64,000 nucleotides of DNA from DATAAZ01 sp036259875. GTDB lineage: Bacteria > Actinomycetota > Thermoleophilia > Gaiellales > Gaiellaceae. The stretch lies in the NCBI GenBank assembly GCA_036259875.1, contig DATAAZ010000012.1, positions 1 to 64,000 of the forward strand, written 5' to 3'. The position numbers and the translations under genes are program-made. The notes under the pieces were generated by a model, which saw nothing but the letters and a program-made list of their open reading frames with translations, ran no database searches and had not been told where the DNA came from. This document shows, piece by piece, positions 40,346 to 48,433 of this stretch; the stretch's first letter is position 1, and each line of letters opens with the position of its first letter.

Positions 40346-42010
40346 ATGTCCAGCCGAGCGCGGCGCGTGGTCGCCGTGACGGCAACAGCGATAGGGCTCG
40401 CGGCGACCCCGCTTGCGTGGTGTCACTCCGTGCTGATCGCGACCGAGCCTGTGAACGACGCGATCGTCGACGAGTCGCCGGCGCGCGTCCTCCTGCGCTT
40501 CAACGAGGGCGTCGACCTTCCCCCCGGCGACCCGGCGATCCAGGTGTTCGACGGGTCGGGCGAGCAGGTCGACCGTCGCGAGATCGGCCGGCCCTCCGCG
40601 CGCGAGGTGACCGTCGAGCTCGAGGAGGGGCTCGACCGCGGGACGTACACCGTCGCGTGGCGGCTGATCTCGGCCGACTCCGACCCGATCAGCGGCGCCT
40701 TCGTCTTCCACGTGCAGGAACCGGGGCCCCAGCCCGCGGGGATCGCGGCCCAGGTGCTGGAGGGGACGCCGAAGCACGTATCCGCGCTCTACACGGGCGG
40801 TCGTTTCTTCGAGTTCGCCTTTCTCCTCCTCTCTGCCGGCGGTGTCGGAGCGCTCGTCTACGCGCTCCGCTCCGCCGACGAGCGTCTCCATCGCCGCCTC
40901 TATGGGCTCCTCGCGGCCTGCGCGGCCGGGCTGGCCGCGTTCGCGCTGCTCGGCGTTCCGCTCCAGGGTGCGGCGGCCGGCGGCCTCGGCGTTCGCGAGG
41001 CGTTCGGGTGGGAGGTCGTGTCGTCGGTCGCCGAGACGCGGTACGGCACGGTCGAGTTCATTCGAGCGGGGCTCGCGGTCGCGCTCGTCGCGGTCGCGCT
41101 CGGCCTCCGCCGAGCGCTCGGCCGCTCGCGCGAGACGCTCCACGCAGCCGCCGCCGTGCTCGCCGCTGGGCTTGTGCTGACGCCCTCGTTCGCCGGCCAC
41201 GCGAGCGTCGAGGGCCCGGTCGCGATCGCGGCGGACGTCGCGCACGTCCTTGCGGCCGCGACCTGGGTCGGCGGGCTTGCATTCGTCGTGATAGCTCTCG
41301 TCCTCGCGCTCGAGGAGCGCTGGCCGCTCGCAACGCGAAGCGTCCCCCGCTTCTCGACCATGGCGGTGCTGTCGGTCGCGCTCCTGCTCGGCGCCGGAAC
41401 CGTGAACGGGTACCTCCAGATCGGTACCTGGCGGGGCCTCTGGGACACCGAGTACGGCCTCTTGCTGCTCGCGAAGGTGGCGCTCGTCGTGCCGCTCCTC
41501 GCGCTGGGGGCGTTCAACAACCGCTACGCCGTTCCCCGCCTCCGGGCGGGGGTTGCGCAGCCGCGCGAGCGGCGGCGCTTCCTGCAGGCGGCGGGCGTCG
41601 AGCTCGCGATCATGGTCGCGATCGTCGGCGTTACTGCGGTGCTCGTGAACGCGCCGCCCGCGAAGGGCGAGCTCGAGATGCACGGGCCGACCACCGCGGT
41701 CATCGACCTCGCGGGGGTCGAGGCCCACGTCTCGGTCGAACCGGCCGAGATCGGCCGCAACACCATCCACGTCCAGCTTCCGCACGAAGATGGCGATTTC
41801 GACGCCGTCACCGTCGCCGCCCGCCTCGCGAGCCGCGGCATTGGGCCGCTCGAGTTCGAAGCGAAACGGGCGGAGCACCCCGGTGAGTGGCGCGTCGAGG
41901 GAGCCGATTTCGGGCTCGCGGGCGACTGGCAGCTTCGCATTGAGGCGCGTCGCGGGGAGTTCGACCTGCTGACGGGAACGACGTCGATTCGAATCAGGGA
42001 GGAAACCTGA
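40346..42010 (+). CDS. CopC-CopD fusion, copper resistance/uptake protein
   Basis: A 554-residue protein joining a secreted copper-binding CopC domain to a CopD membrane domain. After the signal peptide the mature start is CHSVLIATEPVNDAIV, with the His that normally binds Cu(II); the CopC strand motif is TVAWRLISADSDPISGAFVF with the conserved Asp. About eight membrane helices follow (about 150-440), including HVLAAATWVGGLAFVVIALV with the family H/W signature. A C-terminal beta-rich outer domain (about 445-554) is YtkA/FixH-like (DWQLRIEARRGEFDLLTG). A strong ribosome site AAGGAGG sits before the ATG. Followed 1 base later by DUF1775. Confidence 0.88.
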   Translation: MSSRARRVVAVTATAIGLAATPLAWCHSVLIATEPVNDAIVDESPARVLLRFNEGVDLPPGDPAIQVFDGSGEQVDRREIGRPSAREVTVELEEGLDRGTYTVAWRLISADSDPISGAFVFHVQEPGPQPAGIAAQVLEGTPKHVSALYTGGRFFEFAFLLLSAGGVGALVYALRSADERLHRRLYGLLAACAAGLAAFALLGVPLQGAAAGGLGVREAFGWEVVSSVAETRYGTVEFIRAGLAVALVAVALGLRRALGRSRETLHAAAAVLAAGLVLTPSFAGHASVEGPVAIAADVAHVLAAATWVGGLAFVVIALVLALEERWPLATRSVPRFSTMAVLSVALLLGAGTVNGYLQIGTWRGLWDTEYGLLLLAKVALVVPLLALGAFNNRYAVPRLRAGVAQPRERRRFLQAAGVELAIMVAIVGVTAVLVNAPPAKGELEMHGPTTAVIDLAGVEAHVSVEPAEIGRNTIHVQLPHEDGDFDAVTVAARLASRGIGPLEFEAKRAEHPGEWRVEGADFGLAGDWQLRIEARRGEFDLLTGTTSIRIREET

Positions 42011-42011
42011 C

Positions 42012-42716
42012 TTGCGGAAAATCCATACGGCAATCGCGATCGCCGTCGGGGCGCTTGTCGCGGCACCCGCCGCGACGGCTCACGTGACGCTGAACCCGGG
42101 CGAGTGGGAGGCTGGCGGCTTCGCCCGCTTCGCCGTCCGCGTCCCCAACGAGCGCCCGAATGCCAACACGACCGAGGTACGCGTCCAGTTCCCGGAGAAC
42201 GTCGTCTCGGCGAGCTTCCAGCCCGTTCCCGGGTGGAGGCGGACGGTTCGCATGGAGCAGCTCGACGAGCCGGTCGAGCAGTTCGGCGAGCAGATCACCG
42301 AGCGGATCGCCGAGGTCACCTGGACGGGCGCAAGCATCCGGCCAGGTGAATTCCAGGAGTTCGGGATCAGCTTCCAGGTCCCGGAGGACGCCGTTCAAGA
42401 CGACCTGTTGTTCCCGTCGCTCCAGACGTACTCGAACGGCGAGGTCGCGCGCTGGATCGACCCCGATCCCGAGGCGGAGAGCCCGGCGCCACGCGTGACC
42501 GTCCTTCCGCCGGCCGACGAGGAAGGTGCCGCTGCGGCCGCGACGACGACGCAGGCGGAGGCGGAAGGCGAAGCGGCCGAGGCGGCCCCCGCCTCGTTGA
42601 GCGATGACGACGACGGCAACAGCCTTGCGACCGTTGCGCTCGTCCTCGGGATCGCCGGCCTCGCCGCGGGCCTCGCCGCGCTCGGCCTGACGTTGAGGCG
42701 TCCGCGGCGGGCGTAG
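42012..42716 (+). CDS. YcnI/DUF1775 copper-linked secreted membrane protein
   Basis: A 234-residue exported protein of the DUF1775 (YcnI) family, which binds Cu(II) through the N-terminal His of the mature chain. Signal peptide 1-23, mature start HVTLNPGEWEAGGFARFAVR with the expected first His; then VPNERPNANTTEVRVQFPEN and W-containing VPGWRRTVRM. After the domain comes an Ala/Glu-rich linker and a C-terminal membrane helix (LATVALVLGIAGLAAGLAAL). TTG start placed just behind the CopCD stop. The pair is a well-known copper gene order. Confidence 0.9.
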   Translation: MRKIHTAIAIAVGALVAAPAATAHVTLNPGEWEAGGFARFAVRVPNERPNANTTEVRVQFPENVVSASFQPVPGWRRTVRMEQLDEPVEQFGEQITERIAEVTWTGASIRPGEFQEFGISFQVPEDAVQDDLLFPSLQTYSNGEVARWIDPDPEAESPAPRVTVLPPADEEGAAAAATTTQAEAEGEAAEAAPASLSDDDDGNSLATVALVLGIAGLAAGLAALGLTLRRPRRA

Positions 42717-42745
42717 GGACCGCCTGGTACAGACGGCTCCGCCGC

Positions 42746-42751
42746 TACGAT
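42746..42751 (+). promoter_or_regulatory. -10 box TACGAT
   Basis: TAnnnT hexamer ending 8 bases before ATG 42760. Confidence 0.4.
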
Positions 42752-42759
42752 CCGGCGGC

Positions 42760-43071
42760 ATGAGCCTCCGGGGCCGTCCCGTCGAGCAGCCGGTCGTCCT
42801 CCCGGACGGACGCGAAGCGCGCGTTCGTGTCGGCGTCCCGGACGATCCGTACATCGGCAGGCAGCAGCTCGACACGGTCTCGCTCGAGGTGTGGGCGGGC
42901 GAGGAGGCGATCGCGGCCGTCAATACCGTCCTCGCGCCCGAGCACGAGAGCGAGGCGCGCTCGCTCGCGCGCGAGGTCGCCGCCGGCCTCGAGTCCGGCG
43001 CGCTCGAGCCGACCGCAGGCGCGCTCGAGCCGCTCGCCGAGCGATTCCCTTCCACCCGCGAGACGTCGTAG
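42760..43071 (+). CDS. Small hypothetical protein
   Basis: A 103-residue acidic protein: PVVLPDGREARVRVGVPDDP, YIGRQQLDTVSLEVWAGEEA, then a helical half AAVNTVLAPEHESEARSLAR. A beta-rich start with a helical end; no signal peptide. No family recognised. ATG supported by the TACGAT box. In its own unit after the copper genes. The 116 bases that follow (43072-43187) hold only the promoter box of the next gene. Confidence 0.6.
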   Translation: MSLRGRPVEQPVVLPDGREARVRVGVPDDPYIGRQQLDTVSLEVWAGEEAIAAVNTVLAPEHESEARSLAREVAAGLESGALEPTAGALEPLAERFPSTRETS

Positions 43072-43175
43072 CGTTCGCGGCACCGGCGCGGGCGTGCGGC
43101 GTGCGGCGTGCTGTCGGGAGTAGGCCGCGCTGTACGGCTTGTGTAAGGCGCCCGGCCGCGGGCGGAAGGCCGGGC

Positions 43176-43181
43176 TATCCT
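43176..43181 (+). promoter_or_regulatory. -10 box TATCCT
   Basis: TAnnnT hexamer ending 6 bases before GTG 43188. Confidence 0.45.
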
Positions 43182-43187
43182 GCTTCC

Positions 43188-43532
43188 GTGGTCGTCAGGC
43201 GCCTCTGCGCGTTCGGAGCCGTCGCCACTCTCGCGGCTGCCTCGTTCGCGCCGAGCGCTTCGGCCGTCGTGGCCCCCAACACCCAGCTACACGGTGGACC
43301 GACCGGAACGACTACCTCGCGAACGGCGCGCTTCCACGCGCTGGCGACCGGAGCGGTGCGGATTCAGTGCAAGCTCAACGCCGGTCGGTGGTACCGGTGC
43401 GTGCGCGGCTCGAGCGGATACGTGACGCTCAGAAATCTCGGCCCCAGGACGCATACGCTGCGCGCCCGCGGAGTCTCGCGAACGGGCGTAGTCGACCCGA
43501 CGCCCGCCCGGCGTACCTGGCGGGTTCGCTGA
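43188..43532 (+). CDS. Secreted single Ig-like domain protein
   Basis: A 114-residue exported protein: signal peptide (RRLCAFGAVATLAAASFAPS, cut near ASA) and one beta-sandwich domain with the pattern IQCKLNAGRWYRC ... LGPRTHTLRARGVSRTGVVD, PTPARRTWRV. This is the repeat normally seen as C-x-L-D-G ... G-x-HTFRVRA ... DPTPA-x-TW-x-V in large actinobacterial surface proteins, here as a lone unit. The two Cys probably form a disulfide. Role unknown, likely surface interaction. Confidence 0.7.
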   Translation: MVVRRLCAFGAVATLAAASFAPSASAVVAPNTQLHGGPTGTTTSRTARFHALATGAVRIQCKLNAGRWYRCVRGSSGYVTLRNLGPRTHTLRARGVSRTGVVDPTPARRTWRVR

Positions 43533-43535
43533 TTC

Positions 43536-44462
43536 TCAGTCGTCGACCCAGTCGCGCGTCAGGAAGAGCCAGAACGCGAGCCCCGCATAGCGCCCGTAGC
43601 GGCGGAAGCGCCGCTCGAGCGTCGCGTCCTTCTTCGGCCGCCCGCCCGTCAGGCGCGCGTACGTCGGACGCGTCCACGAGTCGAGGATGAGGCGCGAGTA
43701 GCGCCCGAGCATCATCATCACGTGGGCAGCGGCGTAGGGACCGACCCCCGGAAGAGCCAGGAGGCGGGCCGCGACCTCGTCGTCCGAGAGCTCGTCCGGG
43801 CGGGCTCGCGCCAGCTCCTCGAGGTCGACGTCGCCCGAGGCGACCGAACCCGCGAGCGAGCGGAGGTAGGCGCCACGGTAGCCGGCCCGCACGACGTCGG
43901 CGTAGAACTCCGCGTCCGCCTCCGCCATCGCCCGCGGCGGGGGGAACGCGCGGCCGTACGGCCCGTCCGGGCGAACGCCGGCGGCGGGCTCCCCGAGGTG
44001 CTCGACCAGCGCGCCGACCATCCGCTCCGTCGCGGACCAGGCGGTGTTCGTCGTGCAGATCGTCTTCACCACCTCCTCGAACACGGTCGGGCTCCGCACG
44101 AGCCGCCCCGCGCCGCGGGTCGCCCACGCGAGGTCGGGGTCGTCGGCGGCCAGCTCGTAGAACCCGGAAAGGTCCTCGTCGAGGCGGAGAACGTGGCGGA
44201 CGACGTGGAGCAGTCCCGCCGCATCTGCTACGCCGGGGGCGCGGCCGCGCACCGTGATGAGCGCGAGGGCCGGCCCGCCCTCGACGATTCGCACGGCGCG
44301 AGGCGGCCGCCCGTCGAGCGGCAGCGTCGCCTCGAGCGCGCGGGCCTCCTCGTCGATCCGCATCGGCGGGAGATCGACGACGCCGTGCGAGTTCACCGTC
44401 CGCCACAGATCGACCGGCTCGCCGCCTGCTCCGACGAGCGGGAGCTCGGCGCTCCAGCTCAT
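43536..44462 (-). CDS. AlkA/OGG-like HhH-GPD DNA glycosylase
   Basis: Base-excision repair glycosylase of 308 residues. An N-terminal TATA-like beta domain (VDLWRTVNSHGVVDLPPMRI) is followed by the helical HhH-GPD domain (RSPTVFEEVVKTICTTNTAW) and the hairpin LPGVGPYAAAHVMMMLGRYS, with the catalytic Asp in RLILDSWTRPTY. A Lys in the OGG position is not seen, so it is probably a monofunctional alkyl-base (AlkA-type) enzyme. Translation is coupled to the upstream DUF192 gene (4-base overlap). Confidence 0.85.
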   Translation of the reverse strand: MSWSAELPLVGAGGEPVDLWRTVNSHGVVDLPPMRIDEEARALEATLPLDGRPPRAVRIVEGGPALALITVRGRAPGVADAAGLLHVVRHVLRLDEDLSGFYELAADDPDLAWATRGAGRLVRSPTVFEEVVKTICTTNTAWSATERMVGALVEHLGEPAAGVRPDGPYGRAFPPPRAMAEADAEFYADVVRAGYRGAYLRSLAGSVASGDVDLEELARARPDELSDDEVAARLLALPGVGPYAAAHVMMMLGRYSRLILDSWTRPTYARLTGGRPKKDATLERRFRRYGRYAGLAFWLFLTRDWVDD

Positions 44463-44998
44463 GCGCGGCGGAACTCGATGCGGTCGCCCTCCTCGACGCC
44501 CCACCGCTCGAACGCGCCCCGGTTGACCTCCAGCGCGCCGCGGTAGGCGACGCCCGGTTTGTAGACCGGGCACGGCTCGGCCGTGCACGGCTCCATGTCG
44601 AGAATGCGGACGATCCGGCCCGTCCGGTCGTAGAACGCGATCGAGAGCGGGACAAGGGTGTTCTTCATCCAGAAGCCGCCCGTCGTGTCCTCGGCGAAGA
44701 GGAAGACCATCCCGGCCTCGTCGGGGAGGAACTTGCGGAACATGAGCCCGAACCGCCGCTGCTCGTCGGTCTCGGCGATCTCGACCGCGACGGAGACGGG
44801 ACGCTCGGCGCCCCGGATCACGACGTCTCCGCGCCCGAACACGGGCGGAGGCGGTGGGGCCGGCTCGCGCTCGTCGGTCGTCGTCGTCGAGGGAGGCGCC
44901 GTCGTGGCGGCAGCGTTCGAGTCGTCGTCGCTGCCGCCGCACGCGGTCGCCGCGAGGGCGAGCACGATCGCGGCAGGGATCCACGCTCGTTGCCGCAC
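44459..44998 (-). CDS. DUF192 lipoprotein
   Basis: A 179-residue exported protein. A lipobox-like end of the signal (LALAATAC, Cys20) suggests lipid anchoring, followed by a Thr/Pro-rich spacer and a DUF192 domain: VEIAETDEQRRFGLMFRKFL, MVFLFAEDTTGGFWMKNTLV, SIAFYDRTGRIVRI, and the end ALEVNRGAFERWGVEEGDRI. DUF192 proteins are small beta barrels of unknown function. GTG start at 44998. First gene of a two-gene operon with the glycosylase. Confidence 0.88.
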   Translation of the reverse strand: MRQRAWIPAAIVLALAATACGGSDDDSNAAATTAPPSTTTTDEREPAPPPPPVFGRGDVVIRGAERPVSVAVEIAETDEQRRFGLMFRKFLPDEAGMVFLFAEDTTGGFWMKNTLVPLSIAFYDRTGRIVRILDMEPCTAEPCPVYKPGVAYRGALEVNRGAFERWGVEEGDRIEFRRA

Positions 44999-45043
44999 CG
45001 CCAGATGGTTGCAGGCGGAGCGGGGCCCGCGTGGAGGCGTCGC

Positions 45044-45049
45044 TACGAT
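45044..45049 (+). promoter_or_regulatory. -10 box TACGAT for the NfeD-SPFH operon
   Basis: TAnnnT hexamer ending 6 bases before GTG 45056. Confidence 0.45.
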
Positions 45050-45055
45050 CGCAGC

Positions 45056-45481
45056 GTGCCCGACTGGGTCGTGTGGGTGATCGTCGCGGTCGTGCTGGCC
45101 GCGGGCGAGGTGGTCACCCTGGGGTTCTTCCTCGGCCCGATCGCGCTCGCGGCCGCGCTCGCAGCGGTCGTCGCGGTGGTCGGCGCCGGGCTCGAGCTAC
45201 AGCTCGCCGCGTTCGTCGCCGGCTCCCTCGCCTCGCTCGCGATCGTCCGCCCGATCGCGCGGCGGCACATGCGCACGCCGGCCGCGCTCCGGACGGGAAC
45301 CGCGGCGCTCGTCGGCGAGACGGCCGTCGTCCTCGAGCGAGTCGACGCGGACAGCGGGCGCGTCCGGCTCGCCGGCGAGGTCTGGTCGGCGCGGGCGTAC
45401 GATGGCTCGCAGGTGCTCGAGCCGGGCGCGCGTGTCACAGTCCTCGAAATCAAGGGCGCGACCGCGCTCGTGTCGCAGTGA
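45056..45481 (+). CDS. NfeD-family membrane protein
   Basis: A 141-residue short NfeD protein: about three membrane helices (WVVWVIVAVVLAAGEVVTLG; IALAAALAAVVAVVGAGLEL; LAAFVAGSLASLAIVRPIA) and a cytoplasmic OB-fold domain (ALVGETAVVLERVDADSGRV ... VTVLEIKGATALV). NfeD proteins organise membrane microdomains together with SPFH proteins, and the next gene encodes such a partner. GTG start set by the TACGAT box. Confidence 0.9.
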   Translation: MPDWVVWVIVAVVLAAGEVVTLGFFLGPIALAAALAAVVAVVGAGLELQLAAFVAGSLASLAIVRPIARRHMRTPAALRTGTAALVGETAVVLERVDADSGRVRLAGEVWSARAYDGSQVLEPGARVTVLEIKGATALVSQ

Positions 45482-45519
45482 GCGACCCGCTTCGAAAACG
45501 GGTCTAAGGAGGGTCAGCA

Positions 45520-46431
45520 ATGTCGATCTCGCCGGGTTTCATCGTCCTCGCGGTCGTCGCGGTTCTCGTCCTGTTCGTGCTCGCCCGCTCGATCCGGATC
45601 ATCCCGCAGGCTCGGGCCGGAATCGTCGAGCGGCTCGGCCGCTACCACCGAACGCTGGACGCCGGCCTCTCGCTCCTCGTGCCGTTCATCGACCGCCTCC
45701 GGCCGCTGATCGACCTGCGCGAGCAGGTGGTGTCGTTCTCGCCGCAGCCAGTCATCACGGAGGACAACCTCGTCGTCCACATCGACACGGTCGTCTACTA
45801 CCAGGTCACCGACCCAAAGGCGGCGACGTACGAGATCGCGAACTACATCCAGGCGATCGAGCAGCTGACGGTGACGACGCTCCGGAACGTGATCGGCGGG
45901 ATGACGCTCGAGGACACGCTCACGTCGCGCGACCAGATCAACGCTGCCCTCCGCGGCGTCCTCGACGAGGCGACAGGGAAGTGGGGAATCCGCGTCAACC
46001 GGGTCGAGCTGAAGGCGATCGACCCGCCCGGAACGATCCAGGAGGCGATGGAGAAGCAGATGCGCGCGGAGCGCGACCGCCGCGCGGCCATCCTGACCGC
46101 CGAGGGCGTCAAGCAGTCGCAGATCCTGACTGCGGAGGGAGAAAAGCAGGGGTCGATCCTTCGCGCGGAAGGCGAGCGCGAGGCCCAGATCCTGCGCGCC
46201 GAGGGCCAGTCGCGCGCGATCGAGACTGTGTTCGAGGCGATCCACCGCGGGAACGCGGACCCGAAGCTCCTCGCCTACCAGTACCTCCAGACGCTTCCGT
46301 TGATCGCCCAGGGCGACGCGAACAAGGTCTGGATCATCCCGAGCGAGTTCGCGCAGGCGCTCGGCCGGCTGAGCGCCTTCCTCCCGTCGACTGACGGCGG
46401 CGATGCCGTCCGAGAGCGCGCCGAGCCTTAG
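45520..46431 (+). CDS. SPFH/Band 7 (stomatin/QmcA-like) membrane protein
   Basis: A 303-residue SPFH protein. An N-terminal membrane helix (FIVLAVVAVLVLFVLA) is followed by the band 7 domain (AGIVERLGRYHRTLDAGLSL, LREQVVSFSPQPVITEDNLV) and then a coiled coil of 8-residue repeats around ILTAEGxKQ and LRAEGExEA. Such proteins form large membrane assemblies and control proteolysis or microdomains. The ribosome site AAGGAGG lies 38 bases after the NfeD stop. It ends with no gap against the converging ogt gene. Confidence 0.93.
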   Translation: MSISPGFIVLAVVAVLVLFVLARSIRIIPQARAGIVERLGRYHRTLDAGLSLLVPFIDRLRPLIDLREQVVSFSPQPVITEDNLVVHIDTVVYYQVTDPKAATYEIANYIQAIEQLTVTTLRNVIGGMTLEDTLTSRDQINAALRGVLDEATGKWGIRVNRVELKAIDPPGTIQEAMEKQMRAERDRRAAILTAEGVKQSQILTAEGEKQGSILRAEGEREAQILRAEGQSRAIETVFEAIHRGNADPKLLAYQYLQTLPLIAQGDANKVWIIPSEFAQALGRLSAFLPSTDGGDAVRERAEP

Positions 46432-46992
46432 CTACGCGGCGACGCCTTCGAGCTCGAGCAGGGCGCGCTTTCGCTCGAGGCCGCCCGCGTAGCCGACGAG
46501 CTTTCCGCTCGCGCCCACGACCCGGTGGCACGGGAGGACGATCGGAATCGGGTTCCGGTTCAGCGCACCGCCGACGGCGCGCGCCGCGCGCGGTCGGCCG
46601 ATCCGTGCTGCGAGGCCGCCGTACGTGGCCGTCTCCCCGTACGGGACGCGGGCGAGCTCCTCGAGGACGAGCCGCTGGAACGCGGGGAGCGCTGCGACGT
46701 CGACGACGAGGTCGAACGCCCGCCGGCGCCGCTCGAAGTAGTCGTCGAGCTCGCGCCGAACGGACTCGAGCGGGCGCGGGGAGCGAAGGACACGGGTTCC
46801 GTGCAGCCGGGCAAGCTCCTCGAGGTCACGTTCCGCCTCGGGCGCGAACGCGATCCGGCAGACGCCGCGCTCGGTCGCCGCCACCAGCAGCGGCCCGAGC
46901 GGCGAGTCCGTCACATCGTAGGCGACGTCGAGGAGACCGCTTTCGGCGGCCGCGTCGCGGAAGCGGCGGTCGATCGAGGCGGGAACGGTCAT
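46432..46992 (-). CDS. ogt: Methylated-DNA--protein-cysteine methyltransferase
   Basis: Suicide repair protein that removes alkyl groups from O6-guanine. 186 residues: an N-terminal domain, then FQRLVLEELARVPYGETATYG, GRPRAARAVGGALNRNPIPI and the active site VLPCHRVVGASGKLVGYAGG with the acceptor Cys, followed by LERKRALLELEGV. The arginine finger (GRPRAARAVG) is present. The start overlaps the sigma factor stop by 4 bases, an unusual partner that could place the gene under that factor's own unit. Confidence 0.94.
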   Translation of the reverse strand: MTVPASIDRRFRDAAAESGLLDVAYDVTDSPLGPLLVAATERGVCRIAFAPEAERDLEELARLHGTRVLRSPRPLESVRRELDDYFERRRRAFDLVVDVAALPAFQRLVLEELARVPYGETATYGGLAARIGRPRAARAVGGALNRNPIPIVLPCHRVVGASGKLVGYAGGLERKRALLELEGVAA

Positions 46993-47462
46993 CGGATCCC
47001 CTTTCTCCGCAGCCGGCGGACGCCGGAGGAGGCAGCGGCGCGGGCGGCCTCCTCCGTGGAATCGAGCGCCGCCGCGATTTCGGCGTAGGCGAGGTCATAG
47101 CCGTACCGCAGGACGACCGCGGCGCGCTCGGTCGGCGGAAGCTCGGCCGCGAAGCGCTCGAGCTCCGCGTACGCGGGGCGCGAGTCCTCGGTCTCGAGCT
47201 CGGGCACGTCGTCGGCGGGCCGAACGCGGCGGCGATCGTCGATCGCGACGCGGGTCGCGATCGCGAACGCCCACGCGCGCAGGTTGCCCGCGTGTCGCAG
47301 CCCGCCGTACGCGCGCAGCGCGCGCAGGAACGTCTCCTGGAACGCATCCTCGGCCGCATCGCGGCCGAGGAGCCGAACGAGGTAGCGGAACACCTCGTCC
47401 CGGTGCGCCTCGTAGAAGCGCTCGAACGGCGGCGCGTCCCGCATCGACACGGTCGTCATCAT
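46989..47462 (-). CDS. Sigma-70 family ECF sigma factor
   Basis: A 157-residue factor with sigma regions 2 and 4. Region 2: FYEAHRDEVFRYLVRLLGRD, AAEDAFQETFLRALRAYG, LRAWAFAIATRVAIDDRRR. Region 4: LPPTERAAVVLRYGYDLAYA, EIAAALDSTEEAARAAASSG, VRRLRRKG. Several starts are possible (ATG 47462, 47459, 47444, and 47510, which overlaps the divergent kinase gene); I chose 47462. No anti-sigma gene follows; ogt does (ATGA overlap). Control of DNA alkylation repair is therefore conceivable. Confidence 0.85.
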   Translation of the reverse strand: MMTTVSMRDAPPFERFYEAHRDEVFRYLVRLLGRDAAEDAFQETFLRALRAYGGLRHAGNLRAWAFAIATRVAIDDRRRVRPADDVPELETEDSRPAYAELERFAAELPPTERAAVVLRYGYDLAYAEIAAALDSTEEAARAAASSGVRRLRRKGIR

Positions 47463-47508
47463 CCACTTGAACGCGCCGGCGCGCCGACGTGTGAGATTTC
47501 GCCTTGCC

Positions 47509-48339
47509 ATGCGCGTCGGAGTCGTCGGGCACGTCGAGTGGATCGACTTCGTCGTCGTCGAGCGCGTGCCCGCGCCGGGCGACATCGTGACCGCCGAGGA
47601 GACGTGGGGCGAGGCGGCTGGAGGGGGCGGAGTCGCAGCGGCGCAGCTCGCTCGGCTGGCGGGCGAGGCGACGCTCTTCACCGCGCTCGGCGGCGACGAG
47701 CCCGGCCGGCGGGCGAAGCGCCAGCTCGAGCGGCTCCGCATCAGGGTCCACGCCGAGTGGCGAGCGCAGCCGCAGCGGCGCGGCTTCTGCTACCTCGACG
47801 CGGACGGCGAGCGGACGATCACGCTGCTCTCCGCGAAGCTGCGCCCGCGCCGCTCGGCGCCGCTTCCGTGGGACGAGCTGGCCGGCTTCGACGCCGTCTA
47901 CTTCACGGGGGGCGACGCCGACGCCCTCCGGGCCGCCCGCGCCGCACGGGTGCTCGTCGCGACGCCGCGGGAGCTCGCGACGCTACAGGAGGCCCGAGTC
48001 GAGCTCGACGCACTCGTCGGGAGCGGCGTCGATCCCGCCGAGCGGTATCGCGAAGGCGACCTCGACCCGCCACCCCGGCTCGTCGCCCTCACGAAGGGGA
48101 GCGAGGGCGGCTTCTATGAGCCGGGTCGAGGGCGGTGGGAGGCCGCGCCGCTTCCCGCAGAGCGAAGCGACAGCTACGGAGCCGGCGACACGTTCGCGGC
48201 GTACCTCACCTACGCGCTCGCCGAACGTCGTTCGCCGCAGGCGGCGGTCGAGTTCGCCGCCCGCGGCGCCGCCGAGGCGCTCACTCGCCGCGGCGCGCAC
48301 GGCCTCCAGCCGGCCCGGCTGCGCGGCTCCGACACGTAG
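47509..48339 (+). CDS. PfkB-family carbohydrate/nucleoside kinase
   Basis: A 276-residue ribokinase-type kinase. N-terminal VGVVGHVEWIDFVVVERVPA, the substrate-side AAGGGGVAAAQLARLAGEAT, FTALGGDEPGRRAKRQLERL, and the PfkB signature RSDSYGAGDTFAAYLTYALA with the catalytic Asp in GAGD. No sugar operon is near, so the substrate is unknown. ATG 47509 starts directly before the conserved first strand. It is divergent from the sigma factor and 94 bases ahead of mraZ. Confidence 0.85.
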   Translation: MRVGVVGHVEWIDFVVVERVPAPGDIVTAEETWGEAAGGGGVAAAQLARLAGEATLFTALGGDEPGRRAKRQLERLRIRVHAEWRAQPQRRGFCYLDADGERTITLLSAKLRPRRSAPLPWDELAGFDAVYFTGGDADALRAARAARVLVATPRELATLQEARVELDALVGSGVDPAERYREGDLDPPPRLVALTKGSEGGFYEPGRGRWEAAPLPAERSDSYGAGDTFAAYLTYALAERRSPQAAVEFAARGAAEALTRRGAHGLQPARLRGSDT

Positions 48340-48379
48340 CACTCCGTTGCCTGCGACCCGGTCGGCTCCTTCTTGCATT

Positions 48380-48414
48380 GTGGAGCATCGTGGGGTAACG
48401 TGGTTCAAAGTGGT
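48380..48414 (+). promoter_or_regulatory. MraZ box: four GTGG repeats at 10-bp spacing
   Basis: GTGGAG (48380), GTGGGG (48390), GTGGTT (48400) and GTGGTC (48410) start exactly 10 bases apart, just upstream of mraZ. MraZ is known to bind direct TGGG-type repeats of this period in the dcw promoter. Four units are at the upper end of the known range. The cluster is therefore probably autoregulated by MraZ. Confidence 0.8.
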
Positions 48415-48433
48415 CCAATGAGGAGAGTGCTGG

